A program made the translations under genes and the position numbers. DNA of 30,209 nt from an uncultured Clostridium sp. (GTDB lineage Bacteria > Bacillota > Clostridia > TANB77 > CAG-508): NCBI GenBank assembly GCA_900553015.1, contig USBY01000018.1, forward strand, positions 1 to 30,209, in the 5' to 3' direction. Below the pieces are notes generated by a model. That model saw only the letters and a list, made by a program, of their open reading frames with translations, made no database searches and had not been told where the DNA came from. Positions 14,890-22,799 of the stretch are shown here, piece after piece; the stretch's first letter is position 1; the number at the start of each line of letters is the position of its first letter.

Positions 14890-16023
14890 ATGAAACCAGC
14901 AGTAACATATGAGTTAATACATAAATGTAAACAAACTGGAGCAAGAAGAGGTGTAATACACACTCCTCATGGTGATATACAGACACCAGTATTTATGCCA
15001 GTAGGAACACAAGCAACAGTAAAGAGCATGACACCTGATGAATTAAAAAATGAAATTGATGCAAAAATAATTTTATCAAATACATATCATTTATATTTAA
15101 GACCTGGGGAAGAAGTAATACAAGAAGCAGGTGGACTTCACAAGTTTATGAACTGGGATAGAGCAATACTAACAGATAGTGGAGGATTCCAAGTATTTAG
15201 TTTAAGTGGTCTTAGAAAAATAACGGAAGAAGGTGTAGAATTTAGGTCTCATTTAGATGGAAGAAAAATTAAATTTACACCAGAAAGTGTTATGCATACA
15301 GAAAATATTTTAGGATCAGATATCATGATGGCTTTTGATGAATGCTGTCCATATCCATCAACATATGATTATACAAAAAAATCTATGGAAAGAACTACAA
15401 GATGGGCAGAGAGATGTAAAGTAGCACATGCAAGACCAGAGGAACAAGCTTTGTTTGGAATTATACAAGGTGGATTTTATAAAGATCTAAGAGAAAAATC
15501 TGCAAGAGATTTAGCAAAATTAGATCTACCAGGATATGCAATAGGAGGAATAAGTGTAGGGGAACCTAAAGAAGAATTCTTAGACATATTACGTTTTACA
15601 GCACCACTTATGCCAGAAAATAAACCAAGATACTTAATGGGAGTAGGAAGCCCAGATTATTTAATAGAAGCAGCAATGGCTGGAATAGATATGTGTGATT
15701 GTGTTTTACCAACAAGAATTGCAAGAAATGGAACTGCAATGACATGGAATGGAAAAGTTGTAATAAGAAATGCAACTTACGAAAAAGATTGGGGTCCAAT
15801 AGATAGTGAATGTGATTGTTATGCTTGTAAAAATTATACAAGAGCATATATTAGACACTTAATAAAAGCAAAGGAAATTTTAGGAGTTAGATTACTTTCA
15901 ATTCATAATTTGTATTTCTTGACTAAACTTATGGAAAGAGTTAGAATGGAAATAGAGAATGATAATTTAGGAAACTTTAGAAAAGAGTTTTATAAAAAGT
16001 ACGGATATGATACAAAAGAATAA
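14890..16023 (+). CDS. tgt: tRNA-guanine transglycosylase
   Basis: 377 residues from ATG 14890, which has AAAGGAGG directly upstream. A longer frame from 14848 would overlap the GNAT gene and lacks such a site. It exchanges guanine-34 for preQ1 in tRNAs with GUN anticodons. Catalytic residues are in place: D96 in DSGGFQVFS and nucleophile D270 in CDCVLPTR. The zinc ligands C308, C310, C313 and H339 have the exact family spacing. It works immediately before QueA in the pathway, and both genes lie in the same run. Confidence 0.97.
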   Translation: MKPAVTYELIHKCKQTGARRGVIHTPHGDIQTPVFMPVGTQATVKSMTPDELKNEIDAKIILSNTYHLYLRPGEEVIQEAGGLHKFMNWDRAILTDSGGFQVFSLSGLRKITEEGVEFRSHLDGRKIKFTPESVMHTENILGSDIMMAFDECCPYPSTYDYTKKSMERTTRWAERCKVAHARPEEQALFGIIQGGFYKDLREKSARDLAKLDLPGYAIGGISVGEPKEEFLDILRFTAPLMPENKPRYLMGVGSPDYLIEAAMAGIDMCDCVLPTRIARNGTAMTWNGKVVIRNATYEKDWGPIDSECDCYACKNYTRAYIRHLIKAKEILGVRLLSIHNLYFLTKLMERVRMEIENDNLGNFRKEFYKKYGYDTKE

Positions 16024-16041
16024 TTAAATAGGGGGAAAGTT

Positions 16042-17493
16042 ATGGATTTATTTGATAATGAGGAATTGTTCAAAGAAGAAAAAAAGAAAGTAAAGAAAAA
16101 AGGAATAATAATTATTTCATGTATAGTTGTAGCAATTCTTTTAATAATTGGAATAGTTGTAGCAATGATGTATTTCCAAAGTTTACAATGGGGAATTACA
16201 GTTGATGGAGTGGGAGTTTCAGTAAAAGATACAACAATTATAACAGATGAGCAAACAGGTAAAGTATTTATATCTATTTCAGATGTGGCACCATATGTAA
16301 CAGGATATACTTATTTACATGGTGAATATGGTAAAAATTCTGAAGACAATAATTCAGGTGTTGTTCAATGTAATGATGAAGCAGTAGAATTCCATGCTAA
16401 CCAAAATAAAATAAATAAAGTCTTATTAAAAGAAGACACTAATGATAACGAATATGGTTATATGTATTTATCAGAAAGGATAAAATATGCAAATGGACAA
16501 CTATATGCATATGTAGAAGATTTACAACCATTATTAAATGCAAAAGTAAATTATAACCAAGCAACGAATAAAATAACATTAGCAGGAACAGAATATTTAT
16601 ACGAACAATATCAAACAAGGATTGCAAGTTTAGGATATAATGCAGTAGATTCAAACTTTGTTAATAAAAAAGCTTTAGCTTCAGATATGATTGTTGCTCA
16701 AAAAGAAAATGGATTAACAGGAATCATTAGACCAGATGGAACAGAAATTGCAGGTCCACGTTATACAAGTGTACAATGGTTAGAAACAACAGAAGAATTT
16801 TTAGTAGAAAATAATGACAAATATGGAATTATAAGTGAATTAGGACAAACCAAAATCACTATGAGTTATGATTCTATAAAGTTATTAGATAAAGATGCAG
16901 GACTTTACATAGTAGAAAGCAATGATAAATATGGTGTAATTAACAAGAGTGAAAGACAAATACTATATGCCGAATTTGATCAAATTGGTGTAGATAAAAA
17001 TCAATATCCAAGTGTACAAGATGGAAATCAATATTTATTCTATGATTCTATTATACCTGTAGAAAGAGATGAAAAATGGGGATTATATAACATAAATGGA
17101 GAAGTTATATTACCAGTAGAATATGACAGTATCGGTTGTATAGTAACTTCAACACAAACAAAATCTGCAAACAATGCAGTACTACTAGAAGACTACGAAG
17201 GAATTATAGTAGGAAAAGAAATAAGTGAAAATGATACAAATAAGAAATATGCAGTATATAACCCATTAGGAGAACAATTAGTTGGATTCTTATTAGATAA
17301 TATTTTCTATAGAACAGAAAATGGAAAAGATGTTTATTATCTAGAGATGAATGGACAACAAGGAAACTTAGATGAAGTATTTAAGGCAAATGGAATTAAG
17401 AAAGTTAATACAGATGTTAATGATTCAAATTTAAATAACAATATGAACATTAATAACGGAACATCTGATACAAATGAATTAGTAAGAAATTAA
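16042..17493 (+). CDS. Membrane-anchored WG-repeat protein
   Basis: 483 residues. It has a charged N-terminus, one membrane helix at about 22-45, and a large extracellular part. About 140-180 (YMYLSERIKYANGQLYAYV) resembles the copper-amine-oxidase-N-like fold common in clostridial surface proteins. At least three WG-type repeats follow (KYGII, KYGVI and KWGLYNINGEVILPVEYDSI). The C-terminus is Asn-rich. WG repeats probably mediate binding at the surface. It starts 18 bases after tgt with TAGGGGG as ribosome site. Its stop is followed by an 11-bp hairpin that covers the next ribosome site. Confidence 0.8.
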   Translation: MDLFDNEELFKEEKKKVKKKGIIIISCIVVAILLIIGIVVAMMYFQSLQWGITVDGVGVSVKDTTIITDEQTGKVFISISDVAPYVTGYTYLHGEYGKNSEDNNSGVVQCNDEAVEFHANQNKINKVLLKEDTNDNEYGYMYLSERIKYANGQLYAYVEDLQPLLNAKVNYNQATNKITLAGTEYLYEQYQTRIASLGYNAVDSNFVNKKALASDMIVAQKENGLTGIIRPDGTEIAGPRYTSVQWLETTEEFLVENNDKYGIISELGQTKITMSYDSIKLLDKDAGLYIVESNDKYGVINKSERQILYAEFDQIGVDKNQYPSVQDGNQYLFYDSIIPVERDEKWGLYNINGEVILPVEYDSIGCIVTSTQTKSANNAVLLEDYEGIIVGKEISENDTNKKYAVYNPLGEQLVGFLLDNIFYRTENGKDVYYLEMNGQQGNLDEVFKANGIKKVNTDVNDSNLNNNMNINNGTSDTNELVRN

Positions 17494-17506
17494 AGTAATA
17501 ATTAAT

Positions 17507-17538
17507 AGCCTCCCTAAATAGAATTTATTAGGGAGGCT
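17507..17538 (+). promoter_or_regulatory. Hairpin that masks the next ribosome site
   Basis: A perfect 11-bp stem pairs AGCCTCCCTAA (17507-17517) with TTAGGGAGGCT (17528-17538). The 3' arm contains GGGAGG, the Shine-Dalgarno of the ATG at 17545. No T-run follows, so it is not an ordinary terminator; it could restrict translation of the next gene or act as a processing site. Confidence 0.7.
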
Positions 17539-17544
17539 TAAATT

Positions 17545-17934
17545 ATGGAAGAAGGAATATTAAAAAAGAATGGAATTGCTATATTAAAAGGGGAAATAAT
17601 AGCTTTTATAATAAATATCTTTGGACTAATAATTTTATCATTAATAATGACATATTCTAGTATTTCGGATAATAATATACCAACATTAGTAATAGCAGTA
17701 AATACATTAGCAATTTTAATAGGAAGTTCAATTGCAACTATTAAGTTAGAAAAGAAAGGAATAGTAAATGGCTTAATAATAGGTGTATTATATATGCTTA
17801 TTTATTTATTAATTTCTTTAATATTTTCAGGAAATATTAATTTTTCTAGCAAAACTATTTTATTAATTATTTTAGGTGTTATTGCTGGGGGAATAGGAGG
17901 AATAATAGGAGTTAATCTTAATAGGAAAAAATAG
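17545..17934 (+). CDS. TIGR04086-like four-helix membrane protein
   Basis: 129 residues with four hydrophobic helices, Gly-rich near the end (GVIAGGIGGIIGV). The length and pattern fit the TIGR04086 membrane family, which in clostridia often sits by yajC and secD. No yajC is visible here. The ribosome site GGGAGG is inside the hairpin at 17507-17538. Function unknown; its constant association with SecDF suggests a link to protein export. Confidence 0.75.
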   Translation: MEEGILKKNGIAILKGEIIAFIINIFGLIILSLIMTYSSISDNNIPTLVIAVNTLAILIGSSIATIKLEKKGIVNGLIIGVLYMLIYLLISLIFSGNINFSSKTILLIILGVIAGGIGGIIGVNLNRKK

Positions 17935-18001
17935 GATAATAAAGTGATGTTTAAATCGTAGATTTATCTACGGAATCAATAACTAAAGTTTACCAATTAT
18001 A

Positions 18002-18040
18002 AAATTCAACTATTTAGGAAAAAGTAGTTGAATTTTTTTA
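18002..18040 (+). terminator. Terminator after the TIGR04086-like gene
   Basis: AAATTCAACTA (18002-18012) pairs with TAGTTGAATTT (18025-18035) and a T-run follows. A smaller hairpin CGTAGA-TTTA-TCTACG lies at 17957-17972. No strong promoter was found between here and the SecD-like gene at 18101. Confidence 0.75.
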
Positions 18041-18100
18041 TGATTTAAGATAGAATTTAACAAGACTATATTCAATGTTTTTAACTAAGGAGGAGAAAAA

Positions 18101-19672
18101 GTGAACAAAGAGGAAAAACTAAAAAAAGAGCAAAAAGCAAAAGAAATAAACAAATTGAAAGGTTTAAGAATAACATTAATAGTATTTATTATAATTTTGT
18201 TATCTTTAATATCTTTTGTAGGCATATATGTAAAAGATAAAAACGAAATGTCAGATGTTATTCCAGACTTCATATTAGGTTCAGATATAGAAGGAAATAG
18301 AATAATTCAATTAAATGTCGAACAAGACGAAACAGTAACGTTAACAGATTCAACAGGTGCTAAGATTGCATCAGGAACAGAAGAAGAGCTTTCAAGCCAA
18401 GGCTATACGGAAGATGTTATTACAGAGAATGGTTATACAAAAACATCAGAAGAAACAAATAAGGCAGAAAATTTAACTGCTGAAAATTATGAAAAATCAA
18501 AACAAATATTAATAAATAGACTAAAAACATCTGGAGTTACAGATTACAAAGTAAGACAAGATAAAGACAATGGGAATATAGTTGTAGAATTAAAAGAAGA
18601 CAAGTTAACAGATGATATAATATCAACATTATCAGAAGTAGGAAAATTCGAATTAAAAGATTCAGATACAGAAGAAATATTATTAAACAATGATGATGTA
18701 AAAGATGCTAGAGTTTTATATAATAATACACAATCAGGAGTTAACGTGTATTTAGAAATAGAATTTAATAAACAAGGAAAAGAAAAATTACAAGAGATAT
18801 CAAAAACATACAACAGTAATGCAGAAACAGAGGATACAACAAATACAGTAGATAACAATACAGTATCTAATGAAATAACAGAGGAAGACTTAAATGCTGC
18901 AGAAACAGCAAATGAAGCTACAAATACAACAACTGACGGAACAACAGATACAGAAGAAACATCATCTAAGAAAATAGATATGGTAATAGATGGAACTACA
19001 ATTGCACCAGGACAACAATTTTCTGAGGAAAATACAACAGGAACATTAGACTTGTTAATTGGAACAGGAAGTGCATTAAGTACAGATGATGAAAACAACA
19101 AATTAGATACATATATAACACAAGCTCAAACAATGGCTTCATTAATAAAAAATGGTGTAATGCCAATTACATATTCATTAGAAAGCAATAAATATATAGA
19201 ATCTCCAATAACAGTAGATTTATTAAAAAATGTAATTATAGTATTAGGAGCTATTGCAGTAGTATTATTTATCTTCTTAATAATTAAATTTAGAGTAAAT
19301 GGAATACTTGCAACAATATCTAATGTTGGATTTATTGCAGTTATATTATTAATTTTAAGACTTACTAATGTAGAAGTAGGAATTGGTGGAATTATAGGAT
19401 TAGCATTAATACAATTATTAAATTATGTATTACTTTACATGTTATTAAAAGCTGTAAAAGGTAAGAAAGATAATGACAAAGTAATGAAGAGTGTACTTGT
19501 AAAATTCTGTATGATGTCTGTACCAGCATATATAATTGCTATTGTATTTGCATTCAACTCATTTATTCCAATATATAGTTTTGGAATGGTTGTTTTCTGG
19601 GGAATTACAGCATCAGTTATATATAATTTACTTGTAACTAAAAATTTAATTATAAAAGCAGAAGAAAAATAA
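18101..19672 (+). CDS. Divergent SecD-like protein
   Basis: 523 residues. It has an N-terminal membrane helix at about 21-44 and a large external region. The VYLEIEFNKQGKEKL and KIDMVIDGTTIAPGQQF stretches correspond to the SecD P1 head. A C-terminal bundle begins near VDLLKNVIIVLGAIAV. A low-complexity Thr/Asn/Glu insertion of about 55 residues (roughly 240-295) interrupts the head, and the usual SecD motifs are weak. SecD helps drive late steps of protein export with SecYEG. GTG is the start, with AAGGAGG eight bases upstream. The SecF-like gene follows at 19690. Confidence 0.78.
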   Translation: MNKEEKLKKEQKAKEINKLKGLRITLIVFIIILLSLISFVGIYVKDKNEMSDVIPDFILGSDIEGNRIIQLNVEQDETVTLTDSTGAKIASGTEEELSSQGYTEDVITENGYTKTSEETNKAENLTAENYEKSKQILINRLKTSGVTDYKVRQDKDNGNIVVELKEDKLTDDIISTLSEVGKFELKDSDTEEILLNNDDVKDARVLYNNTQSGVNVYLEIEFNKQGKEKLQEISKTYNSNAETEDTTNTVDNNTVSNEITEEDLNAAETANEATNTTTDGTTDTEETSSKKIDMVIDGTTIAPGQQFSEENTTGTLDLLIGTGSALSTDDENNKLDTYITQAQTMASLIKNGVMPITYSLESNKYIESPITVDLLKNVIIVLGAIAVVLFIFLIIKFRVNGILATISNVGFIAVILLILRLTNVEVGIGGIIGLALIQLLNYVLLYMLLKAVKGKKDNDKVMKSVLVKFCMMSVPAYIIAIVFAFNSFIPIYSFGMVVFWGITASVIYNLLVTKNLIIKAEEK

Positions 19673-19689
19673 TATGAGAGGGTGAAAAG

Positions 19690-20376
19690 ATGGAACGCAA
19701 AAAAACTAATATGAAAAATAAAATACTATATCTTTTAATAGCAATTATAATAATTGCAGGTATAGTTGTTGGATGTACAGCAAAGTTTAAATTTAGTTTA
19801 GCATATGATGATTCTAATAGAATCGAAGTTTATATTGGTAAAGATTATACAAAATCTGATGTAGAGTCTATTGCTAAAGAAGTGTTTGGAACAAATGATG
19901 TATTAATACAAAAAATAGAATTCTTTAATGATTCTGTAGCAATTACAGTAAGAGAAAGTAATGATGAACAATTAAATAACTTAGTAACAAAAATAAATGA
20001 AAAATATGAAACATCTTTAACAAAAGATGATTTAACTGTAGTAGAAATACCTCATTACAGAGGAAGAGACTTAATAGCAAATTATGTTTGGCCTATAGCA
20101 ATTTCAGCTGCTCTAATTATTGTTTATGAAGCAATAAGATTTAGAAAATTAGGAGTAGTAAAAGTTGTAGCAAAATTAATAATTTGGCCAATAGTAATAG
20201 AAGCACTATATTTAAGTGTTTTAGCAATAACTAGAATACCTATTAGTTATTACACATTACCATTAGGAATTATATTAGCAGTATTAACATTAACAATTAT
20301 TACATATAAAAATGAAAAGAAATTAGTAGAATATAATAGAAAGAAAAATAAGGCTAGTGAAGAAGAAAAAGAATAA
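19690..20376 (+). CDS. Divergent, short SecF-like protein
   Basis: 228 residues against about 290-310 for usual SecF. There is one N-terminal helix (about 12-31), an external domain of about 90 residues, then about three helices (LIANYVWPIAIS, KLIIWPIVIEALYLSVLAI, YTLPLGIILAVLTLTI). Two helices fewer than canonical SecF are visible, and family motifs are poorly kept. Assignment rests largely on position directly after the SecD-like gene, matching topology, and the QKIEFFNDSVAITVRE strand. The tail is highly charged. It ends in the repeat terminator at 20386-20460. Confidence 0.65.
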   Translation: MERKKTNMKNKILYLLIAIIIIAGIVVGCTAKFKFSLAYDDSNRIEVYIGKDYTKSDVESIAKEVFGTNDVLIQKIEFFNDSVAITVRESNDEQLNNLVTKINEKYETSLTKDDLTVVEIPHYRGRDLIANYVWPIAISAALIIVYEAIRFRKLGVVKVVAKLIIWPIVIEALYLSVLAITRIPISYYTLPLGIILAVLTLTIITYKNEKKLVEYNRKKNKASEEEKE

Positions 20377-20385
20377 AATAATAAA

Positions 20386-20460
20386 CGGGATTTGGAAACC
20401 TCATGTGGGATTTGGAAAAGTTCCTTCGGGATTTGGGGACGTTCCTTAAATCCCGTTTTT
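20386..20460 (+). terminator. SecF-like gene terminator with three GGGATTT copies
   Basis: GGGATTTGG occurs at 20387, 20407 and 20428; only one AAATCCCG (20448-20454) is present to pair with them, followed by TTTTT. The outermost pairing AAACGGGATTT/AAATCCCGTTT is the longest. The last unit carries the GGGACG core also found after ileS. It belongs to the same repeat family as 9954-10019. Confidence 0.75.
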
Positions 20461-20567
20461 TATTATATAGGAAAAATCGGCAGATTTTTCCGGAGTAACA
20501 AGGTTAAGTTACCTTAGTCAGTACGATTGCGAAGCAATCGTACATGCGGAGAAGCACTTTTCTTATT
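20461..20567 (+). repeat. Multi-hairpin repeat element, copy A
   Basis: It begins TATTATATAGGAAAAA and ends TTTTCTTATT; these ends pair (ATAGGAAAA with TTTTCTTAT, one wobble). Inside are hairpins GGAAAAATC/GATTTTTCC (20470-20491), AAGGT/ACCTT (20500-20515) and a perfect 10-bp GTACGATTGC/GCAATCGTAC (20521-20543). A TGC/GCA hairpin follows. It starts immediately after the T-run of a terminator, as copy B does. No coding frame fits. Confidence 0.75.
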
Positions 20568-20580
20568 AGATATAAGACCT

Positions 20581-20618
20581 AAAAAATACAGGATAAAATA
20601 TTTCATCCTGTATTTTTT
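20581..20618. terminator. Terminator of tyrS (bidirectional)
   Basis: A perfect 14-bp stem pairs AAAAAATACAGGAT (20581-20594) with ATCCTGTATTTTTT (20605-20618). It lies two bases from the tyrS stop on the minus strand. Confidence 0.88.
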
Positions 20619-20619
20619 A

Positions 20620-21831
20620 CTATTTTTGTAATTTGTAATAAGATTTCTTTCCTTTTTTTAGAATTGCAAATCCATCTTTAAAATCTGTATCTGAAAGTAT
20701 ATAGTTTGTATCAGATATTTTTGTATCATTTAAAGATATACCGCCTTGTGTAATTAATTGACGTGCTTGACCTTTTGATGGTGCAAATCCAACTTGAATT
20801 ATTGCATCTAATATAGAAATATTACCTGCAACTGTTGCAGTTGGCATATTGTCTAAACTACCTTGTCCACCAAATAGAGCATTAGAAGCTTCTTCTGCTT
20901 TTTTAGCTTCTTCTTCGCCATGAATTAATTTTGTTATTTCGTATGCAGCTACTTTTTTAGCTTCGTTTATTTTTTCATCTTTTAGATTAGAAAGTTCTTC
21001 AACTTTTTCCATAGGTAAGAAAGTAAGTAAACTTAAAACAGTTTTTACATCAGCATCATCAATATTTCTCCAATATTGATAAAAATCATATGGTGATGTT
21101 TTTGTTGCATCTAACCAAAGAGCACCTTTTTCTGTTTTACCCATTTTTTTACCTTCTTTTGTTGTAAGAAGTTTAAATGTAAGACCATAAGAATCAGAAT
21201 GTCCAATTCTTCTTATTAAGTCAACACCACCTAAAATGTTTGACCATTGGTCGTTTCCACCCATTTGTAATTTACAACCATATTTATCATGTAAATATAA
21301 GAAGTCATATGATTGCATTAACATATAGCTAAGTTCGAAGAATGTTAAACCTCTTTCCATTCTTTGCTTATAACATTCTGCAGCAAGCATTTTATTAACA
21401 GAAAATAATGAACCGATTTCTCTTGCAAAGTTAATAAATTTTAAATCTAGCAACCAATCTGCATTGTTAACTATTATTGCAGCATTTTCACCTTCGAAAG
21501 ATAAAAATTTAGCAATTTGCTTTTTAAAACATTCAACATTATGATCTATTTCTTCTCTAGACATCATTCTTCTCATATCTGTTTTACCAGAAGGGTCACC
21601 TATTGTAGCTGTACCACCACCAATTAAAATAATTGGTCTATGTCCTGCTTTTTGCATATGTGATGCAACCATTAAAGAAATAAAATGTCCTACATGTAAA
21701 CTATCTGCAGTTGGATCAAATCCTATATAAAATGATATTGATTCATTATCTAATAAATTTTTAATTTCTTCTGGATGTGTTAATTGTTCTGTATAACCTC
21801 TTTGTGTTAATTTCTCAAAAATATTAGACAT
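20620..21831 (-). CDS. tyrS: Tyrosyl-tRNA synthetase
   Basis: 403 residues, full length. The HIGH motif is HVGH at 46-49 (FDPTADSLHVGH), and the KMSKS loop is KMGKT at 229-233. GGNDQWSN is the tyrosine-recognition stretch, and a C-terminal S4 domain contains GQARQLITQGGISLND. It charges tRNA-Tyr. GGAGGACG precedes the ATG on the minus strand; the gene lies 12 bases after the yvyF-like gene. No T-box was seen upstream of this pair. Confidence 0.97.
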   Translation of the reverse strand: MSNIFEKLTQRGYTEQLTHPEEIKNLLDNESISFYIGFDPTADSLHVGHFISLMVASHMQKAGHRPIILIGGGTATIGDPSGKTDMRRMMSREEIDHNVECFKKQIAKFLSFEGENAAIIVNNADWLLDLKFINFAREIGSLFSVNKMLAAECYKQRMERGLTFFELSYMLMQSYDFLYLHDKYGCKLQMGGNDQWSNILGGVDLIRRIGHSDSYGLTFKLLTTKEGKKMGKTEKGALWLDATKTSPYDFYQYWRNIDDADVKTVLSLLTFLPMEKVEELSNLKDEKINEAKKVAAYEITKLIHGEEEAKKAEEASNALFGGQGSLDNMPTATVAGNISILDAIIQVGFAPSKGQARQLITQGGISLNDTKISDTNYILSDTDFKDGFAILKKGKKSYYKLQK

Positions 21832-21843
21832 AAAACGTCCTCC

Positions 21844-22101
21844 TTATAAATTGATATCTATATTATTTTTTTCTTTTTTTACAGCTTTAATAAAGTCTTT
21901 ATTATTCATAAATCTATTTATATTTGATTCATCAATTCCAGTACCTTTACTTATATCTGCAACTGAAGCATCTTCTATTTGATTAGTTAAAAAAGTTTTT
22001 AATTTTGACATTTCAAAATTATCTTTTGGTGCACAATTTGGGCAAATATCATCTACTGATGAAAAAAAGCATCCACAACGTAAACATTTCTTAAAATTCA
22101 T
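21844..22101 (-). CDS. Zinc-ribbon/helix-turn-helix protein, YvyF-like
   Basis: 86 residues from ATG 22101 (an ATG at 22113 would add MNLI but touches the AAAGGA ribosome site). CLRCGCFF and CPNC form a zinc ribbon. About 45 residues of HTH-like sequence follow (VADISKGTGIDESNINRFM). The order matches the TIGR03826/YvyF proteins that accompany flagellar genes in Bacillota; no flagellar gene is present here. It is probably co-transcribed with tyrS. Role unknown. Confidence 0.7.
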   Translation of the reverse strand: MNFKKCLRCGCFFSSVDDICPNCAPKDNFEMSKLKTFLTNQIEDASVADISKGTGIDESNINRFMNNKDFIKAVKKEKNNIDINL

Positions 22102-22228
22102 AATTAAGTTCATTCCTTTCTAGTTTGATTATAAATTAAATAAATTTTCTAGCAGTATTCTATCATAAAATACTACAAAAAAAAACTAAATATTACAAAA
22201 AACATATATAAATTTATTAAAAAAAGTG

Positions 22229-22257
22229 TTGACAATTATTTGTTGTTATGCCATAAT
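22229..22257 (+). promoter_or_regulatory. Promoter of the perR-like gene
   Basis: A perfect TTGACA (22229-22234), a 17-base spacer, CATAAT (22252-22257). The operator palindrome begins on the last base of the -10. Confidence 0.85.
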
Positions 22258-22271
22258 GATAATGGTTATCA
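22257..22271 (+). promoter_or_regulatory. Fur-family operator overlapping the promoter
   Basis: TGATAATGGTTATCA matches the 7-1-7 Fur box TGATAATNATTATCA at all but one defined position; TGATAA and TTATCA are a perfect inverted repeat. It covers the transcription start region of the downstream Fur-family gene, so self-repression is likely. The G/C pair in each arm is closer to a Fur box than to the Per box TTATAATNATTATAA. Confidence 0.75.
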
Positions 22272-22285
22272 CTTAAGGAGATGTT

Positions 22286-22690
22286 ATGGAAAGATATAGT
22301 AAGCAAAGAGAGTTAATATTAAACGTTTTAAAAGAAAGAAACGACCATCCAACTGCAGAAATGCTATATAAAGATATAATAAAAATTATGCCAACTATAG
22401 GTATTGCAACAGTATATAGGAATTTAGCAGCATTATATGAAAGTGGTCAGATATTAAAAATAGAAACTAAACAAGGGGAATCAGATAGGTTTGATGGAAA
22501 TCTTACACCTCATCTTCATTTTCAATGTTTAGAATGTAATGAAATACAAGATATCTTTTTAGATGAATGTGATAATGAAAAACTTAACGAAAAACTAAAA
22601 GAATTTGCGAATATTATCAATGCAGAAGTAACAAGTTCCAAAATTATTTTAAAAGGAAAATGTGAAAAATGCAAAAATAAGGAAAGATAA
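22286..22690 (+). CDS. perR: Fur-family metalloregulator, PerR-like
   Basis: 134 residues: winged-helix DNA-binding domain (PTIGIATVYRNLAALYESG) and C-terminal metal-binding domain. Aligning to Bacillus PerR gives H21, D70 (in RFD), H76, H78 and D89 at the five regulatory-metal positions. C81/C84 and C126/C129 form the structural zinc site. RFD followed by HLH is the PerR signature, so peroxide sensing by iron-catalysed histidine oxidation is likely. The operator is more Fur-like than Per-like, so an iron-responsive role is the alternative. GGAG lies seven bases before the ATG. Reverse rubrerythrin follows, a typical PerR target in clostridia. Confidence 0.87.
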   Translation: MERYSKQRELILNVLKERNDHPTAEMLYKDIIKIMPTIGIATVYRNLAALYESGQILKIETKQGESDRFDGNLTPHLHFQCLECNEIQDIFLDECDNEKLNEKLKEFANIINAEVTSSKIILKGKCEKCKNKER

Positions 22691-22693
22691 AAT

Positions 22694-22772
22694 CCATATA
22701 TGCAAATCTCACAGGTTTAGGTAGCCTAACTTTGTTGTTTCAGAAAAATCTAACGATTTTTCTTACAAAATA
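22694..22772 (-). repeat. Multi-hairpin repeat element, copy C (inverted, partial)
   Basis: Read on the minus strand it starts TATTTTGTAAGAAAAATCG and includes GAAAAATC/GATTTTTC as copy A does. It continues with AACAAAGTTAGGCTACCT, which aligns with AACAAGGTTAAGTTACCT in A. It then has GTGAGATTTGC, as in copy B. The right-hand hairpins are truncated. It lies between perR and the rubrerythrin gene. Confidence 0.7.
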
Positions 22773-22799
22773 AAATTTTATATTATAGGAGGAATAAAA

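Noticed and set aside
18544..19101. Long minus-strand frame opposite the SecD-like gene
   Set aside because: It is antisense to a real gene in a Thr/Glu-rich region and has no ribosome site; Ser/Val-rich shadow.
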